From contig CM053327.1 of NCBI GenBank assembly GCA_028583605.1, positions 6,323,316 through 6,387,315 of the forward strand: DNA of 64,000 nt, written 5' to 3'. The translations under genes were made by a program, and so were the position numbers. Shown one piece after another: positions 1 through 16,388 of the stretch. Numbering within the stretch: the stretch's first letter is position 1; every line of letters starts with the position of its first letter. The notes under the pieces are model-generated. The model searched no databases. It worked only from the letters and a program-made list of their open reading frames with translations, and had not been told where the DNA came from. The DNA comes from Dastarcus helophoroides. Lineage: Eukaryota > Arthropoda > Insecta > Coleoptera > Bothrideridae.

Positions 1-1834
1 ACTCAGATGAATAGATTTTTTTTAATTTTCTGTTTAAATTGGCAATTTTTATTTTTTTCCCAAATTTTTTATTTTAGTTTCGATATTTTTATAAAGCTTT
101 TCATTTTCTTGAAATATATTATTTGCTGTCTTATTGCTTTTCTCTTAAACTTAAAATTTTCGAAATTTTAAGTTTAAAATCGAAAATTCCCATACATTCC
201 ACTTTTTTTAAATTTCGACGTTTTTTTTGCACATTCTTTAAAATGTCAATTTTTTCATAAAACTGCGAGTCTTCGTTTTAATTCATAGAATTTTCAATTT
301 ACTTGCGATTTCATCAAGGGGTGTTCACTTTTAGTTTACCTATGATTTGTACTGTTTTCCTCCAATTTGTTTCATCCAAAATTTAAGTTTATACTTTAGT
401 TTTGCATTTTTTTAAATTCATAATTCATTAACATAAATTCGATTTGTTCGATTTGTTTCTTGAACTATTAAACTTGAAAGTGTACAAGTTTTTCTTTTAA
501 GATATTGCTTTTTTATTGGTTTTGAGCACCAACATTTTGAAAAAGTGAAATTTCGACAGAATATTTAGCCCGACTTCATTTTCATAAATGTCATTTCTTT
601 TTATGTTCAAAATTTTGAATTTTTTATCAAAAATCTGAGTTTAAAATTTCGGCTTACCTTGTTCTACTAAAATCTCAATATTTTGTCTTTTTCTTCTAGG
701 GATTCTAATTTTCTTAGAGATGTCGATTTTAATCTCCAAATTTACACCTTTTTGGGAAACTAATCTTTTTTTTATTGAGAGTTTAATGATGAAATTTGAG
801 GTTTAATCTCGAAATTTTAAAATTCTCGTAAGTTCGAATTTAATCTCAAAATATTATTATATTATCTTACAAGCTGCAGTTTTATAGGTAGGTTCCTTTT
901 CTAAAATCTAGGCAAAAGTTTTTATCAATTTCAAATTTAAATTTGGAATTTTAAAAAATTAAAAAATATTTCAAAACTTTTAAGAAATATTTTTTAATCG
1001 ATTCTTTTCATACTTTAAAATGGAAATATCAAAATAAATTACAAATTTCGAAAAGTGGAGAAAAATGTTCCCAAAATTACGAAAAAATGGTTGATGCTTC
1101 AAAATTAACAAAGAAAATTTTAAGGAAAAATGTTGAGTCTTATATTCGCAATACTCTAAAGGCACAATAGGGTTTCCCTTTGCTAATCGATTGAACTTTA
1201 AAAAACGAATTAAAGAAATTATTGAAATTTGAGGTCGAAATTTCGAAAAAAAAAGTTAAAACTTAAATCTAAAATTAATTGCTTAAAGTCGAAATTTTAA
1301 CAAATTTAGTAATCCAATGCTTCAAAAAAGGTGGAAATTATAAATGAAAATAAAATTTTGGTGAAAATAATTTAAAATTGAAAAATTAAGTGTGGAATGT
1401 TACGAAAAAAAGTAACAATTTCGAGAAAATATTTCAAAATATTTTTTTAATGCTATAACATGGGCTTAAACACAAGAGATTGATATTTAAATTTCGAAAA
1501 CCAAAAAAGTTACAATCGGAAGTTTTAGGAAAAACCTCAGAAATGCAAGTTTGATGTTGATGCAAAAAATAATTAAAATTTTATATGGAATTTGAGATTT
1601 ATAAAAACACACCGATAGAATATTAAATAATTACAAAAAGAAAAAAATTAAATTAGAAATTCGAATTTAAAACTGAAATTTCCAGGTTTTATTTCTTTAT
1701 TAATTTCTCCAAATCCAATCAGTCGCTTTTTTTTAAATTCAATGACCTTTCAGTAAATACAAATTGCCCAAAATCTAGAACTCGATGACTAATTTTTATC
1801 GAGGGGATCAATGAAAGGATTCGTTGTTTTACAG
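1..1834. other. Intron of PI4KB, AT-rich, no exon seen
   Basis: AT-rich intronic DNA ahead of the first visible PI4KB exon, with scattered A-run/T-run text (GAAATTTCG-like) mostly in A-rich polarity from about 970 to 1700. I found no conserved coding exon here; the missing N-terminal exons must be upstream of the window. The only recognisable item is a LINE tail at 1130-1205. Confidence 0.6.
1130..1205 (+). repeat. 3' tail of a LINE, 5'-truncated copy
   Basis: The segment with AAGGCACAATAGGGTTTCCC, then a TTTGCTAATCGATTGAAC-like run and an A-rich end, matches the 3' end of the LINE copy at 52321-52380 (GCATAATGGGGTTACCCTTT, then GTGGATGAAACTT and an A-run). Both look like the 3' UTR end of one non-LTR family. 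Confidence 0.5.
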
Positions 1835-6538
<4,704 letters not shown>

Positions 6539-6573
6539 CTATGTGATAAATTTTGTAACATAACTAAAAGCGT

Positions 6574-6601
6574 AATAAACCTAGCATAGTGGAGTAATAA
6601 A
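6574..6601 (+). promoter_or_regulatory. Polyadenylation signals of PI4KB
   Basis: Two AATAAA hexamers, at 6574-6579 and 6596-6601, lie 35-60 bases after the PI4KB stop codon, a normal position for a short 3' UTR. Further AATAAA copies downstream could mark longer isoforms. Confidence 0.6.
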
Positions 6602-7680
6602 CTAATTAACATTATGTAAATACGGTTAGAAATAATGCTTCTTTTTCAACGTCTTCTTTGTTTTAGCATTAATTCTCCTATTTATTAAACGTTTAAAAGT
6701 TTAATCATTACGTGCGTGTATATTTGTTAGAAATAGTTAATTTTTTATCAATGTTAAAGGCTCAAAGTTTACAACACCAGTTAAATTAATGTTTAATTGT
6801 AGTAAAATTAGTGATCTGAACTATTAGTGTGTTGTTGCCATTAAATTTAAATGCTTCTATTTGTACATATATTATTACATTGTACATAACTATGGAGGTA
6901 CAATACTCAAGTCAATTTAATCGTAGATAACTCTGGCTTATTTATATTCAGATTCAGTTTTCTTGATAAATAGATTTTATACAAAATGACTTGGACTTTA
7001 ACACATTTTTGGCCTAATAAATGGCCTTTTCAAATGTCCTAAATCGTCAGTGGAAGGGCACAAGATTTCATTTTATTCAAAATATCGAAATAGAACCAAA
7101 GAGGTTAAGAGTGCAAGTGCCAAATCACAAAAAAAATGTGTTCACTTTTGTATTTTTGGCAAAATATTTTTTTACTGCAGTTTCTCTGATTCATTTGGCA
7201 ATTTCAATCATTCCAAAATAATTAAAAAACAAAATCCGCTATGTACATAACAAAGTTATAGCATAGGTTGTAAATAGGTGTCAATGTATCCATCGCTAAT
7301 TCATTCGTTAGATTTCATTGTCCATCCATAATTTTAAGATAATACAAACACTCGGGTATGTTATCATTAGACCTTTTGCTGCTGTCACAATCAAATGTAG
7401 GGGTAATGAAAACATACTACCTGATGACTGAATTGTTAAAAAAATGCAAAAAGACTGATGGCAAAAGTAGGCTTTTTGCAGTCTTAGATTTAGTTTGAAT
7501 TGTTTAGCAATTTTGACAAATCAAAAATATGTTCTTAAGGTACATATTCCGAAAATTCTGAATAAACAGAATTACAAGGCATGTTTTAATTTCTTTTTGG
7601 ATATATACAACTGTATTTTATTATATCAATAAATTGTATTTAACAATGAGTATATCATTTAAAAATTATAAATGCGTTTT
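6602..7680. other. PI4KB downstream flank, no gene seen
   Basis: AT-rich, less T-polar than the surrounding tracts. Short open frames at 7021-7250 have no recognisable protein pattern. Confidence 0.5.
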
Positions 7681-7689
7681 ATTTTTTCC

Positions 7690-8025
7690 AGTGGTTTATT
7701 CAAGAAGTTTCCTTTATAGAAGAACTAGCTGTTACCAGCGACTTCATCCGCGGAATTAAATCAATAATTCCCTTCAGTAGAGTATCAAGTATCAGTGATG
7801 AAATTAAAGAGATGTGACGCTGATAATCTATCTATGCTTTCTGGGTAAAACATTTGTTTGAAAGTATCTGAATTAGTGTTCTAGGATATAAAGGAGCCTA
7901 CTTCATTTCTCAGCTTTCTAGAAACTTCTATATTAATTTTCATCGAAATCAGTTCAGAAGTTGAGCCATGAAAGGCTAGTAAACAATCAGACTACGGAAC
8001 TATTTTCGCGCAAAACGACAACAAT
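7690..8025. repeat. Interspersed repeat, arthropod type
   Basis: Contains ACTAGCTGTTACCAGCGACT, then CATCCGCGGAATT and further on TCATCGAAATCAGTTCAGAA. These word pairs are typical of a repeat spread through many insect genomes, probably a non-LTR 3' region or derived SINE. Class assignment is from memory and uncertain. Confidence 0.45.
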
Positions 8026-8039
8026 AAAAAAGGAACTAT

Positions 8040-10160
8040 TTCATAATTTTTTTGACAAAAAAATTGCAAATAAAATCATTTTTTTTAAATCTCGTCATTT
8101 TCAAATTTTATTTTTTTTAATTTAATTTTTTTGAAATTCTGTCTCAAAATTTTGAGTGTTCTTCAAATTTTTTTGAAAATTTCAACCCATTTTAATCATT
8201 CATATTTATTGAACATTCATTTTTTTTTTAATCCTGACTTCTATTGAAAATTTCTACTGTTCTTAAAAAAAAATCAATTTATTGAAATTTAATTTTAAAA
8301 AAATGTTTACTTATTCTGAAAATTTTTACTTTTTATTGTATATTTCGATATTTTAGAATATTCAAAATTTTCAATCTTTTCTCGAAATTTTCACTTTAAA
8401 AGTTTCGGCACGCTCTCCTTTCTCGAAATTTGAACATAATTTTGAAAATCGAATTTTTTCGGAAAGGTTGTCTTTTGAAAATTCCCTCTTATTTTTTTGT
8501 AATTTTAACTCATAATTTCAACTTTTTTCGAACAATTTTTTCTAAAACGATTCTAATTACTTTTCAGAATTTGATTTTTTTTTTAATATTTCAACATTTG
8601 AAAACATTAATTTTTTTTAATCTGACTTTTTTCAAGAATTCCACCTTTTTCCAAAATTTTGTCTGTCTGGCAGCATTTTTGAAAAGTTAGATCTTTTAAT
8701 TATTTCGACTTATTTTCAAGTTTCTAATTTCTTATAAAAATTGCCACTTTTTCGGAAGTAGAATTTTGAAAAGTTCAGCTCTTTCATAATTTCGTTTTTT
8801 TTTTCAACTTATTAGCCAAATTTCGACCTCTTTCCACATTAGGACTTTTTGAAAAATGTTAATTTTTGTGTTAATTTGGATTTAAAAATTTCTAGTTTTT
8901 TTTTTATTTCGTTTTACCGAAAATTTCCATTTTTTTCTGAAAATTTCGAATTTCGAAAATTTCGACTTGTTATCAAAATGTTGCCTTTTCTGTGAGTTTT
9001 GTTATTTTGATTTTTTTTTTAAAGTTCATCTTTCTTCGAAATGGTCACTTTCTTGAAAATTTCAACCTTTGTGCAAAATGTTGACTATTTCTTAAATTTT
9101 TGACTTGTTTAAAAATTCCTAATTTTTTTCCACATATTTCGATTATTTCCTCAATTTTTTTACTTTCACCTAAATTTATTCACTTTTTATTTGAAAAATT
9201 CAACTTTTTTTGAAAATTTAAGTTTCCTTTAAAATTTCGATTATATTTAAAAAGTTCGATTTTGTTTAATTTGGAACATTTTTTCGAAATGTCAACTTTT
9301 GACATTTGCGACTATTTTAAAAAATTTCGAATTTTTCTACGAATTTTGCCATTTTTTTAATATTCTAGAATTACATGGAAAATTTCGACTTTTTCAAAAT
9401 TTCAATAGTTTTTTGAAAATCTTGACTGAAATAATCCGAAATTTTTTCAAAGTTTTATTTCTATTTTTCAAGTTACTGGTTAAAAAGTTCAGCTTTAAAA
9501 AAAATGCCCAACTTTTTATCAACATTTTAACTTCTTTTTAATATTCTTCGCTTTTGTTCAATATTCATATTTTTTCGACTTTTTTTTGAAATGAAGATTT
9601 TTCAAGTTTTTTTAATTTCGATATTTTTTGAAATTAGAATTTTGTTTGAAAATTTCGGCATTTTTTCAATTTTCAAAATTTTTAAAAATTTTACATTTTC
9701 AAAATTTTGATTTTTCCTGAATAACTTAACTTTTATTGGAAATTCTGATAAAGATTATGTTTAAACTTTTTTGAAAATTTTTCTTTTTTCTAAATTTTCC
9801 ATGTTTTTTAAAATTCAAACTTTTTTTGAAAATGGTGACCCTAAAATTTCGACTTTTTCAAAATTCCAAAATTTATTTGTATATTAGCAATTATTTTAAA
9901 ATTTTGCACATTCAAGAATTTCATTTTTTTTTTTCAAAATTTCATCATTTTTCAAAATTTTGACTTTTTTACAAACTTTAAATTATTTTTGGGAAAATTC
10001 TAAATTTTTTGATTATTTTGCAGAATTCCGAATTTTTCTGAAAATTTGCCAATTTTTGGTTAAATTCGGATTTTTTTTCAAAATGTCAGCATTTTTTTTA
10101 ATTTTGAGTTTTTTTGGAAATTGCGACATTTTTTCAGTTTTTTTTTATTTTTTATAAAAA
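8040..10160 (+). repeat. Long T-polar periodic A/T tract (about 2.1 kb)
   Basis: The clearest example of the window's dominant repeat type: T-runs of 4-9 bases alternate with GAAAATTT- and TTTCGAC-like spacers about every 10-12 bases. Copies are heavily diverged, so no fixed tandem unit is evident. Confidence 0.7.
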
Positions 10161-10164
10161 TTTT

Positions 10165-10230
10165 CAACCAAAAACGTCGAACACTTTTAGTAGTTCTTTG
10201 ACAGGGTCCAATCCCGGAAGAAGTAAATCC
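10165..10230 (+). repeat. Fragment of a Penelope-like repeat
   Basis: The stretch AACACTTTTAGTAGTTCTTT, followed by GACAGGGTCCAATCCCGGAA, is repeated in the same orientation at 20945-20998 and inverted at 20728-20776. At 20.9 kb it follows a hairpin plus CGAAACGTC block, so I treat it as part of that family. Confidence 0.5.
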
Positions 10231-11317
10231 TTTAAAACTGACATTTTAAAAAGGAATATTTTTCAAGTATAAACTAAACAATTTCAAAAAAAGTCGAAAT
10301 TTATAAAAATTTTTGAGTTTCAAAACTAAAAAGTAATTTTAAAAAAAGAGCACAAAGCGAAATGTTTGATGAAGTGTTGATTATTAACTGAAATTTCGAG
10401 TTTAAAACTTAAGTTTTTAGAAGCTAAAAGATAAGAATTCGTAAAAGGACTGATTACCTGCAACAATTGGGATAAATTCGTACGAAGACACGACAACGAT
10501 GTCGGCTCTCAATGTTTATAGGAAACTAAATACAATCTTGTGTATTATTCATTACATAAAAATCGTCTACCCTTTAATGCCCATTTTACCATCATTGAAG
10601 GTTGAATTTTGAAAAATCCTGTCTTAATGCTCACCTACGTATTAAAGAGAACATCTATCCAAAATTTTATGGTCCTAGACCAACCATTTAGGCTGTGCAT
10701 TGTCTATCAGTCGGTGCTTAGAGATTTATTAAATAGATAAGGATTGTGAGTTGAATTTTTTTATGAACGCATTGTCTTTAATATCTCCGTTTTGCTTTTT
10801 TCTTTAGTTTCATTAAAAAAAACTTATAGTAACTATGGCTGCCATCTCTTTGGGATTGGAAAGGTATGCAAAAAGGAAAAAAGGTTGATTGGCTTGAAGG
10901 TAAGAAGCTTTTTTGTCATCAATTTACATTGCAGCGGTAAAATAAAACCTTTATATGAATAAAATATAAGGATTTTTTTTTTATCAACAATTTTTCCTAA
11001 GCACGAATCCACGAATATCTAAAATCGTAAAATTTGCTAATCCCTGGGTGATTTAGCCAGCGACAGGTAGCAACCCTCTCAAGTTAACTTGTTGCATAGT
11101 GGTCGAGTTTGAGCAATTTCTGGCCAAAACTATGAATTATCTATTGGATTTTTCTCACAAGGAACTGGATTCAAAATATTGAAAGATTTTCAATATTTTT
11201 TTAAAGATCTGCATACATATAAGCCAAATGGAAAATAAAAACAATTCTCGTTGCCTGCTGCAAACCCAGCAAAAGAGCAACAGGAAAGTAAATTCAAGCA
11301 GCATTCTCACTGTCATG
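10231..11317. repeat. Mostly unassigned; contains a copy of the 28-31 kb palindrome-arm repeat
   Basis: Between about 10570 and 10770 the text includes a GTGCATTGTCTATCAGTCGG word and TTTATTAAATAGATAAGG. It resembles 28400-28520 and 30750-30850 (GTGTTGCTCTGTCAGTCAGT, TTTATTAAATAGATATAAC). The rest shows no gene. Confidence 0.4.
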
Positions 11318-11323
11318 TTTTAT
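11318..11323 (-). promoter_or_regulatory. Polyadenylation signal of the ST7 gene
   Basis: TTTATT on the + strand, read as AATAAA on the gene strand, about 190 bases after the ST7 stop codon. Confidence 0.5.
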
Positions 11324-11511
11324 TCAATAATACATTTTATACATAAAAAATCAGTTATAAAATTACAGTTGGGTCTTAAAACAGATACAACAAATCGCAT
11401 ACCTCAGATCAATAAAACTGTCAATAAATAAGTAAAAACACCTAAGCTAATACTAATTACATTAAGTACGAGTTATTCCAAAAACAAACTAAAAATTAAA
11501 CACACGTTAAC

Positions 11512-13038
11512 TTATATCCTCGACAACTGCTGCAGTAAATTAGACGGTAACATACTTTCAATTTTGTCATACACATAGTACACTGGCAAGGAAAGAGAAT
11601 TCACAACTGACTTTGCAACCACCCCCATCGGCTCTGGATATTGATGCGTCAGCAGAGCCAATAAAGCAGTAAATGAGCACAAACCAGCGGTAAAAATAAT
11701 GAAAAATGGCAGTTCTTTCTTTGGATAGACAGAAACCTCATGAAACGCAGGTAGCAACTCGCGATCTGCGCACTCAGTACAAGTAGGGTAAGGATAGAAC
11801 AGATGTCCCCTCTCCAATGGGTATGGTAGCATCCGAAACGTCCCCTCCCACGTACAGTGTAGCAGATTAAGCGCCCCGTCCACGGCCTTCCAGTGCGCCA
11901 AATGGAAGAACGTATAAGCTATGGCTTCTGAATCCCCTCGTTTTAAAACATGCTCAGGGGGTAAAATCAGGGGTTTCATCTCCAAAAGATACTTGGGCAC
12001 ATGGGGGTTGAATTCAACCGCCCTGTGGATCGCCTCGACGGCAGCCATCTCGGCGCTGTTCAGGCCACGTTTACTGGCGACGTCTGGGGAAAATTTGTCT
12101 GCCACCAGCCTCGCTTTGAGTAGAGCTGCCGTATAACAAATCGTGGCGGATTTTGGCAGCGAAATATCGTCATATTTGGCCAAAACGGCCTGAACATCGG
12201 CGTAAGCCTGCATTTCCAGCAATGCCTCTATCAGATTTTCATGAATATTCAAAACGTTCATTATTGGTGGCACTTCTTTCGTCAGGTCTCGAAACATCTT
12301 CACAGCTTCTTTAAGTTTCCCTAGCTTTCGAGCGCACATCGCCAGGCGTCTCTTAATATAAATCAGCACGTTTGTGTCCCTTCTGTGCTGCGACTCCATC
12401 AATGACCCTTGATGTTGTAATGCTTGAGATTTTCTATAGTTCGCTTCGGCGACCTTTAGGGCTTGCTTCAAAATTTTCTCGGCTTCCGTTATCGTGGTCG
12501 CTTCCTCTTCGGCTAACAGTATATAAGCGGGGGCGCAATCCGGATTTCTCTCGATTGCGCTATGCGCGGCTTTTATCCTTACCACTGGATTCCTCTCCCT
12601 CCAAGCAGTTTGCATAATCTCATACTCGGCCTTACCCGCATCCGCTTCGCAAGTAAAAAAAGTCTGGTGATCCTGAGCGGACAAATTCATATCGTAATAC
12701 GTCAGAGGCTCCTTGTTGGTAGCCCAGTAAAATCGCTGATACTCGGCGCCTCTGTACAAATTTAGCGGATTTCGCCACACTTTGCATTCGGGAACGTTGC
12801 TCTGCGAACTGCTAGAGGAGCTACTGCTGCTCGAGTTGCCGTTGTCGCTGTTGTCAACACCACTAATCCAGGGGCTGATGTGGTTGAGCGAAACCTGTTC
12901 AATGAATGATGTACCATACTTTCGAAAATACCACCATTCGAAAATTAGTATCAAACCCGATATTAACGAAGAAGTTCCGGTCAAAGCCACGTAAAATTTT
13001 GGCGTTAAAGTACTCAAAAACATCGTAGAATCCCACAT
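11512..13038 (-). CDS. ST7: Suppressor of tumorigenicity 7 homologue (ST7), single coding exon
   Basis: A 508-residue protein that aligns by eye along its whole length with the animal ST7 family: [20 protein letters not shown] near the start (membrane segment), [56 protein letters not shown], the TPR-like middle ([40 protein letters not shown]), [20 protein letters not shown], and a second hydrophobic segment [20 protein letters not shown] near the C-terminus. Start: I prefer the Met of [10 protein letters not shown] at 13038, the form I recall for insect ST7; the frame stays open to an upstream ATG at 13062. A Ser-only run follows the first membrane segment. The function of ST7 is poorly known: a membrane protein, linked in mammals to tumour suppression and LDL-receptor-type pathways. 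No frame breaks. The gene is intronless here, unlike the spliced mammalian one. Confidence 0.96.
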   Translation of the reverse strand: MWDSTMFLSTLTPKFYVALTGTSSLISGLILIFEWWYFRKYGTSFIEQVSLNHISPWISGVDNSDNGNSSSSSSSSSSQSNVPECKVWRNPLNLYRGAEYQRFYWATNKEPLTYYDMNLSAQDHQTFFTCEADAGKAEYEIMQTAWRERNPVVRIKAAHSAIERNPDCAPAYILLAEEEATTITEAEKILKQALKVAEANYRKSQALQHQGSLMESQHRRDTNVLIYIKRRLAMCARKLGKLKEAVKMFRDLTKEVPPIMNVLNIHENLIEALLEMQAYADVQAVLAKYDDISLPKSATICYTAALLKARLVADKFSPDVASKRGLNSAEMAAVEAIHRAVEFNPHVPKYLLEMKPLILPPEHVLKRGDSEAIAYTFFHLAHWKAVDGALNLLHCTWEGTFRMLPYPLERGHLFYPYPTCTECADRELLPAFHEVSVYPKKELPFFIIFTAGLCSFTALLALLTHQYPEPMGVVAKSVVNSLSLPVYYVYDKIESMLPSNLLQQLSRI

Positions 13039-13304
13039 TTTAAGGTTACATAGGAAATACACAAATAAGTTTCTGGAACATTAGTGTCTTATTTTCGCTT
13101 GATTGTTGTTAATTGGGGAATTAGAGTGCAACAGATTGTAACTTGGCAAAATTTGTCTATATATTGGTTGAATTTATATTTATACGTAATTTTTGCTACA
13201 ATCACAGTGACATCTGCAAAACATTGCGACATTTACAAAACATAGACAGTTGACTCAAACATGGAATTTGTCCTACAGAAACTTGGAAGTGGCTAAGGGA
13301 TATC

Positions 13305-14349
13305 TCAAGTGCGTTCATTAAATAAAGCAGCGTATTTGTTGGAGCAGTAGCATTCATCGCCATCCTCAAGGTAGGGATGGCGCAAACTCTTTTCTTGAAG
13401 ATCGAAAATATCTGAAATATAAATAAATATACATAACGTTCTAAACCACAGACCAACAGATTTAAACATTTATTTCTCTCTATGACTCTATGGCATATCT
13501 TATTTGGAAACCCAGGGTGGCATCTAATAAAGGGTGAAAGTGCCCTTGTAGTTATGACTTTTAATTTGAAATGTTGAGACTTAATTTAAAATTTCAAAAA
13601 AATAAAATATAAAAAAGGTGAATTTTGCATAAGCGATAAAATTGTGTAATCGATATCAAAAAATCAACCATTGAAGTCGCTGTTATTTATCATTTATTCA
13701 AGGACAGATTGTTCAATCTTGTGGTTTTTATCATAGGGATTTTAGGTCCAAAAAGACAAAAATTCAAAAGTTTTAGTACCATATATTGCAAATAAATATA
13801 GAAATTAGCGAAATAAAATAATTAGCACACAATTTGTTAGCGTCGGATCTAAAAACTTGGTTACATCTGCATTTGCCTTTGTACCAAATCCCTTTGATGT
13901 ACCTAGGAAACATCGTTTGGCTCCGTAATAGTGGTTTTAACGTGTGGAAAATCCTCGGGGGAACTGAAGCTAAAAATTATGTTAAGTACCTCTTAACGCT
14001 ATTATCCCCCAGAAAAAATACTTTTAAATAATATTCCAGAACGGACGTTAATTTTGTCTAATATTTTCTCTTTCTTTTTGTCGCATTCTGTGCCATTCAG
14101 GCCAGATATGACTTGAATAGTTCCAGAATCTGTCGCATTGGCGCAGGCTTTTGACAGCGTGGGGTGGCTTTTCAACAAATCGAAGATTTTTTCAAAATTG
14201 GAATAAAAATGTTCGGAGAAAATTTCCGGCTTAACATCATTCTTTTTTTCACCTTAAAACAAAAAGGCAAAGGTTAGGGATTCGGCAAAAGCCATACTTA
14301 CTTGCAAAATTGAAATTGGAACATAGAAATGTAACACGGAGCACTAATA
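13305..14349 (-). CDS. Unrecognised, probably secreted small glycoprotein gene (partial model)
   Basis: Not recognised. Exon 14022-14252 (acceptor TTGTTTTAAG, donor GTATTT) is open in a protein-like frame: SEKKNDVKPEIFSEHFY, then FEKIFDLLKSHPTLSKACAN, then ATDSGTIQVISGLNGTECD. It has two N-glycosylation sequons (NAT, NGT) and two cysteines. Upstream exon 14302-14349 splices in phase (GCA A|GT GAA) and reads VLVLRVTFLCSNFNFA, which looks like the end of a signal peptide; no in-frame ATG is visible, so the first exon is missing. A further exon, 13305-13411 (acceptor TATTTCAG), reads IFDLQEKSLRHPYLEDGD, then ECYCSNKYAALFNERT and stop, but its phase does not match the exons I can place. About 13900-13970 holds a possible middle exon. 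The exon order and last exon are uncertain. It lies between ST7 and the CAP gene on the same strand. Confidence 0.45.
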
Positions 14350-14389
14350 CTTAAATAAAATAGGTCGCAGGTATTCTCGTTAGTAACCT

Positions 14390-14700
14390 TGCGTCCTCTC
14401 AGTTTCCAGTAATATATGAAATACTGCGGAGGTCGAGCGAATAAGTACTATTTAAAAACAAGTAAAATATTGAAAACTGTTATTATGTACAACAGTAATG
14501 TCCAGTATCCACTAGAAATACAAAGAAAACCCTAATGAAGTAAAATGCATTTCCGACGGATATTGAACAGTGAATATGACTGTTTTACTTGTTTTTAAAT
14601 AGTAAAAAATAGGGAAATACTGTAGTTACTCGCTCCAGTTCCGCAGTGTTTACATTTACATACAACACGGAAAACTAATAGAAGAGGGGCGACATACTCC
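14390..14700. repeat. Hairpin-forming repeat, MITE-like
   Basis: TACTATTTAAAAACAAGTAA at 14447 recurs exactly inverted near 14582-14603, with about 115 bases between, and the flanks also pair partly (GGTCGAGCG / CGCTCCAG). It lies upstream of the secreted-protein exons. Confidence 0.5.
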
Positions 14701-14769
14701 CATATACGGAGCCTCAGTTACCAAAACGTTGAACAAATACAATAATTACCTGATAGCTTATTTTCAAAA

Positions 14770-15000
14770 CTACCAAATTCTGACTTTTTTCGAAATAGGA
14801 ATTTCTTTCAAAATTGAACTTTTTTTGAAATTGTTTTTTTAGAAAATTCGGCATTGCTTTTGATTTCCTTCATTTAAACTAGATGTATGTTTAAAATATC
14901 TACTTTTTTCTAGTATTGTTAACATTATTTTGAAAATTTTGCTTTATCCGAAAGTATCAATTTTCATTTACTTGAAAGTTTAATTCCGAAAATTGGTTGA
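14770..15000 (+). repeat. Short T-polar A/T tract
   Basis: Same TTTTTTCGAAATAGGAATTT-type text as in the larger tracts, about 230 bases. Confidence 0.5.
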
Positions 15001-15104
15001 TAAAGTTGGGTACTTGAATCCTCTCTTTTTACTACAAATGTGATTGTCTGTAGTAAAGTACTGCATTGTTGTATTTATTCCTAATGCAGTTTATTAGATA
15101 TAAG

Positions 15105-16226
15105 TAGAGATGGGATTATATGCAAAATGCATAAAAAGGGCATATGCGCATATTTAGACATTTTTTAATAAATACATATGCAGTTTTTTATTTTGCACAT
15201 TTCAGGTTTTTTTTCTAAACAGGTATGATAAATTTGTTTTTTTTTTTCAGTTAATACAAAAACGATCAAGTTAGATAATTAATCCTTAATTTGAAATAAA
15301 GGTGTGTTGGGTCTACATATTTTGTTTGATATACAGTGTGTTCATCAAGAAACGTTCCTCGGTTTTAGAAAAACTATTGAAAATTTTTTGAAATTACATT
15401 AAAAAGCTTACAGCGCAACTACCTATTACACGGTCCAACGCCCATTGCTTTCCAGAATAGCCAAGCACCCTTTGGGCATACTTTCTATCAGCTTTTCAGC
15501 AGGTTCTAGGAGTAATAAGCACCATATCTCTCTGATTTTTCGTGAAAGCTGCTTGAAGATGAAGACACATGTTCCTGCAAGCTTCCTCATTGCAGTGCTT
15601 CAAATAATTTTCATTGGATTTGCATCAAGAGACTGTAAAAACCAGTCTGCTGTTACGATGTCAGTTTCTGCTCTCCATGAGTTGCAGAGTCGACTCCGAT
15701 GTTTTCGATCATTGTCCTCCCCTAAAATCCAGTCCGCTTTTGATATCATCTTCTGGACAGGCCTTAGAAAACCACCTTTATAAATAATTACAATTTTCTG
15801 AGCATCCAAGTTCTGCATAAAGGCTCTAAACACCTAAAACCGTGCTCAGAGTAACATCCCCAAACATGGAGTTTTACTGGGTGTTTGATGGTTCACTGAA
15901 GCAATCGCTCACCAGCATACCTTATGGAAGCCCATACCCAGAACGATGCTTTGTCAGACAAAATTACATTGGACCAATCGCAGTCGAGATTCTCGACAGC
16001 CCAGACCTTGCATTTTTTTCTGTAGGTCTTCGAAAACGACAGGTTTTACCTCGTGCTTTGATGTTGTATGCTTTTCTCAGCCAAATGCTGCTCTCTTAGC
16101 TAGCTTGGCTTTGGTTTCACGTAACTGTAGAGTAGAATTGCGCTTAAATAGCTGTAAGATGACTTTATCCTGTTATTTTGCATATTACATGCATTACTTT
16201 TTTTGCTGCATATAATCCCAGCTCTA
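15105..16226. mobile_element. Non-autonomous hAT-like element, 1.1 kb, carrying Tc1 debris
   Basis: Ends are TAGAGATGGGATTATATGC at 15105 and the inverted GCATATAATCCCAGCTCTA ending at 16226. Flanking 8-mers are GATATAAG (15097-15104) and GTTATGAG (16227-16234), six of eight identical, as expected for an old hAT target duplication. The interior is mostly a broken Tc1-like transposase. Confidence 0.6.
15334..16140 (-). pseudogene. Tc1-like transposase remnant (DDE type)
   Basis: Read on the minus strand in two frames: the block with DWSNVILSDKASFW (first catalytic Asp region), then KLHVWGCYSEHGF, and in another frame ADWILGEDNDRKHRSRLC and DWFLQSLDANPMK, which match Tc1 EDNDPKHxSRL and DWPxQSPDxNPIE. 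Stops and frame changes make it dead. A TA followed by CAGTGTGTTCATC at 15332 may be the surviving end; no matching right end was found. It lies inside the hAT-like element, so it inserted later or was carried along. Confidence 0.7.
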
Positions 16227-16388
16227 GTTATGAGTAAAGTACTAAACAGTAAACAGATATATTAAATCAAAATCCCTAGTAAGAAATTCTGATGACAAGC
16301 AGATAAAAACTCCTTGAAATGTTAGAAAACAAATTAGTTAATCAATAAACAAATTTTTGGCAAGGTAATTAGCGCGTAATGCCAAACA

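Noticed and set aside
12782..12860. Run of Ser codons in ST7 as a sign of error
   Set aside because: Ser/Asn-rich text at this place is usual in ST7 proteins.
11921..12994. Several + strand open frames of 67-81 codons
   Set aside because: They are antisense to the ST7 coding exon, which is conserved along its whole length.
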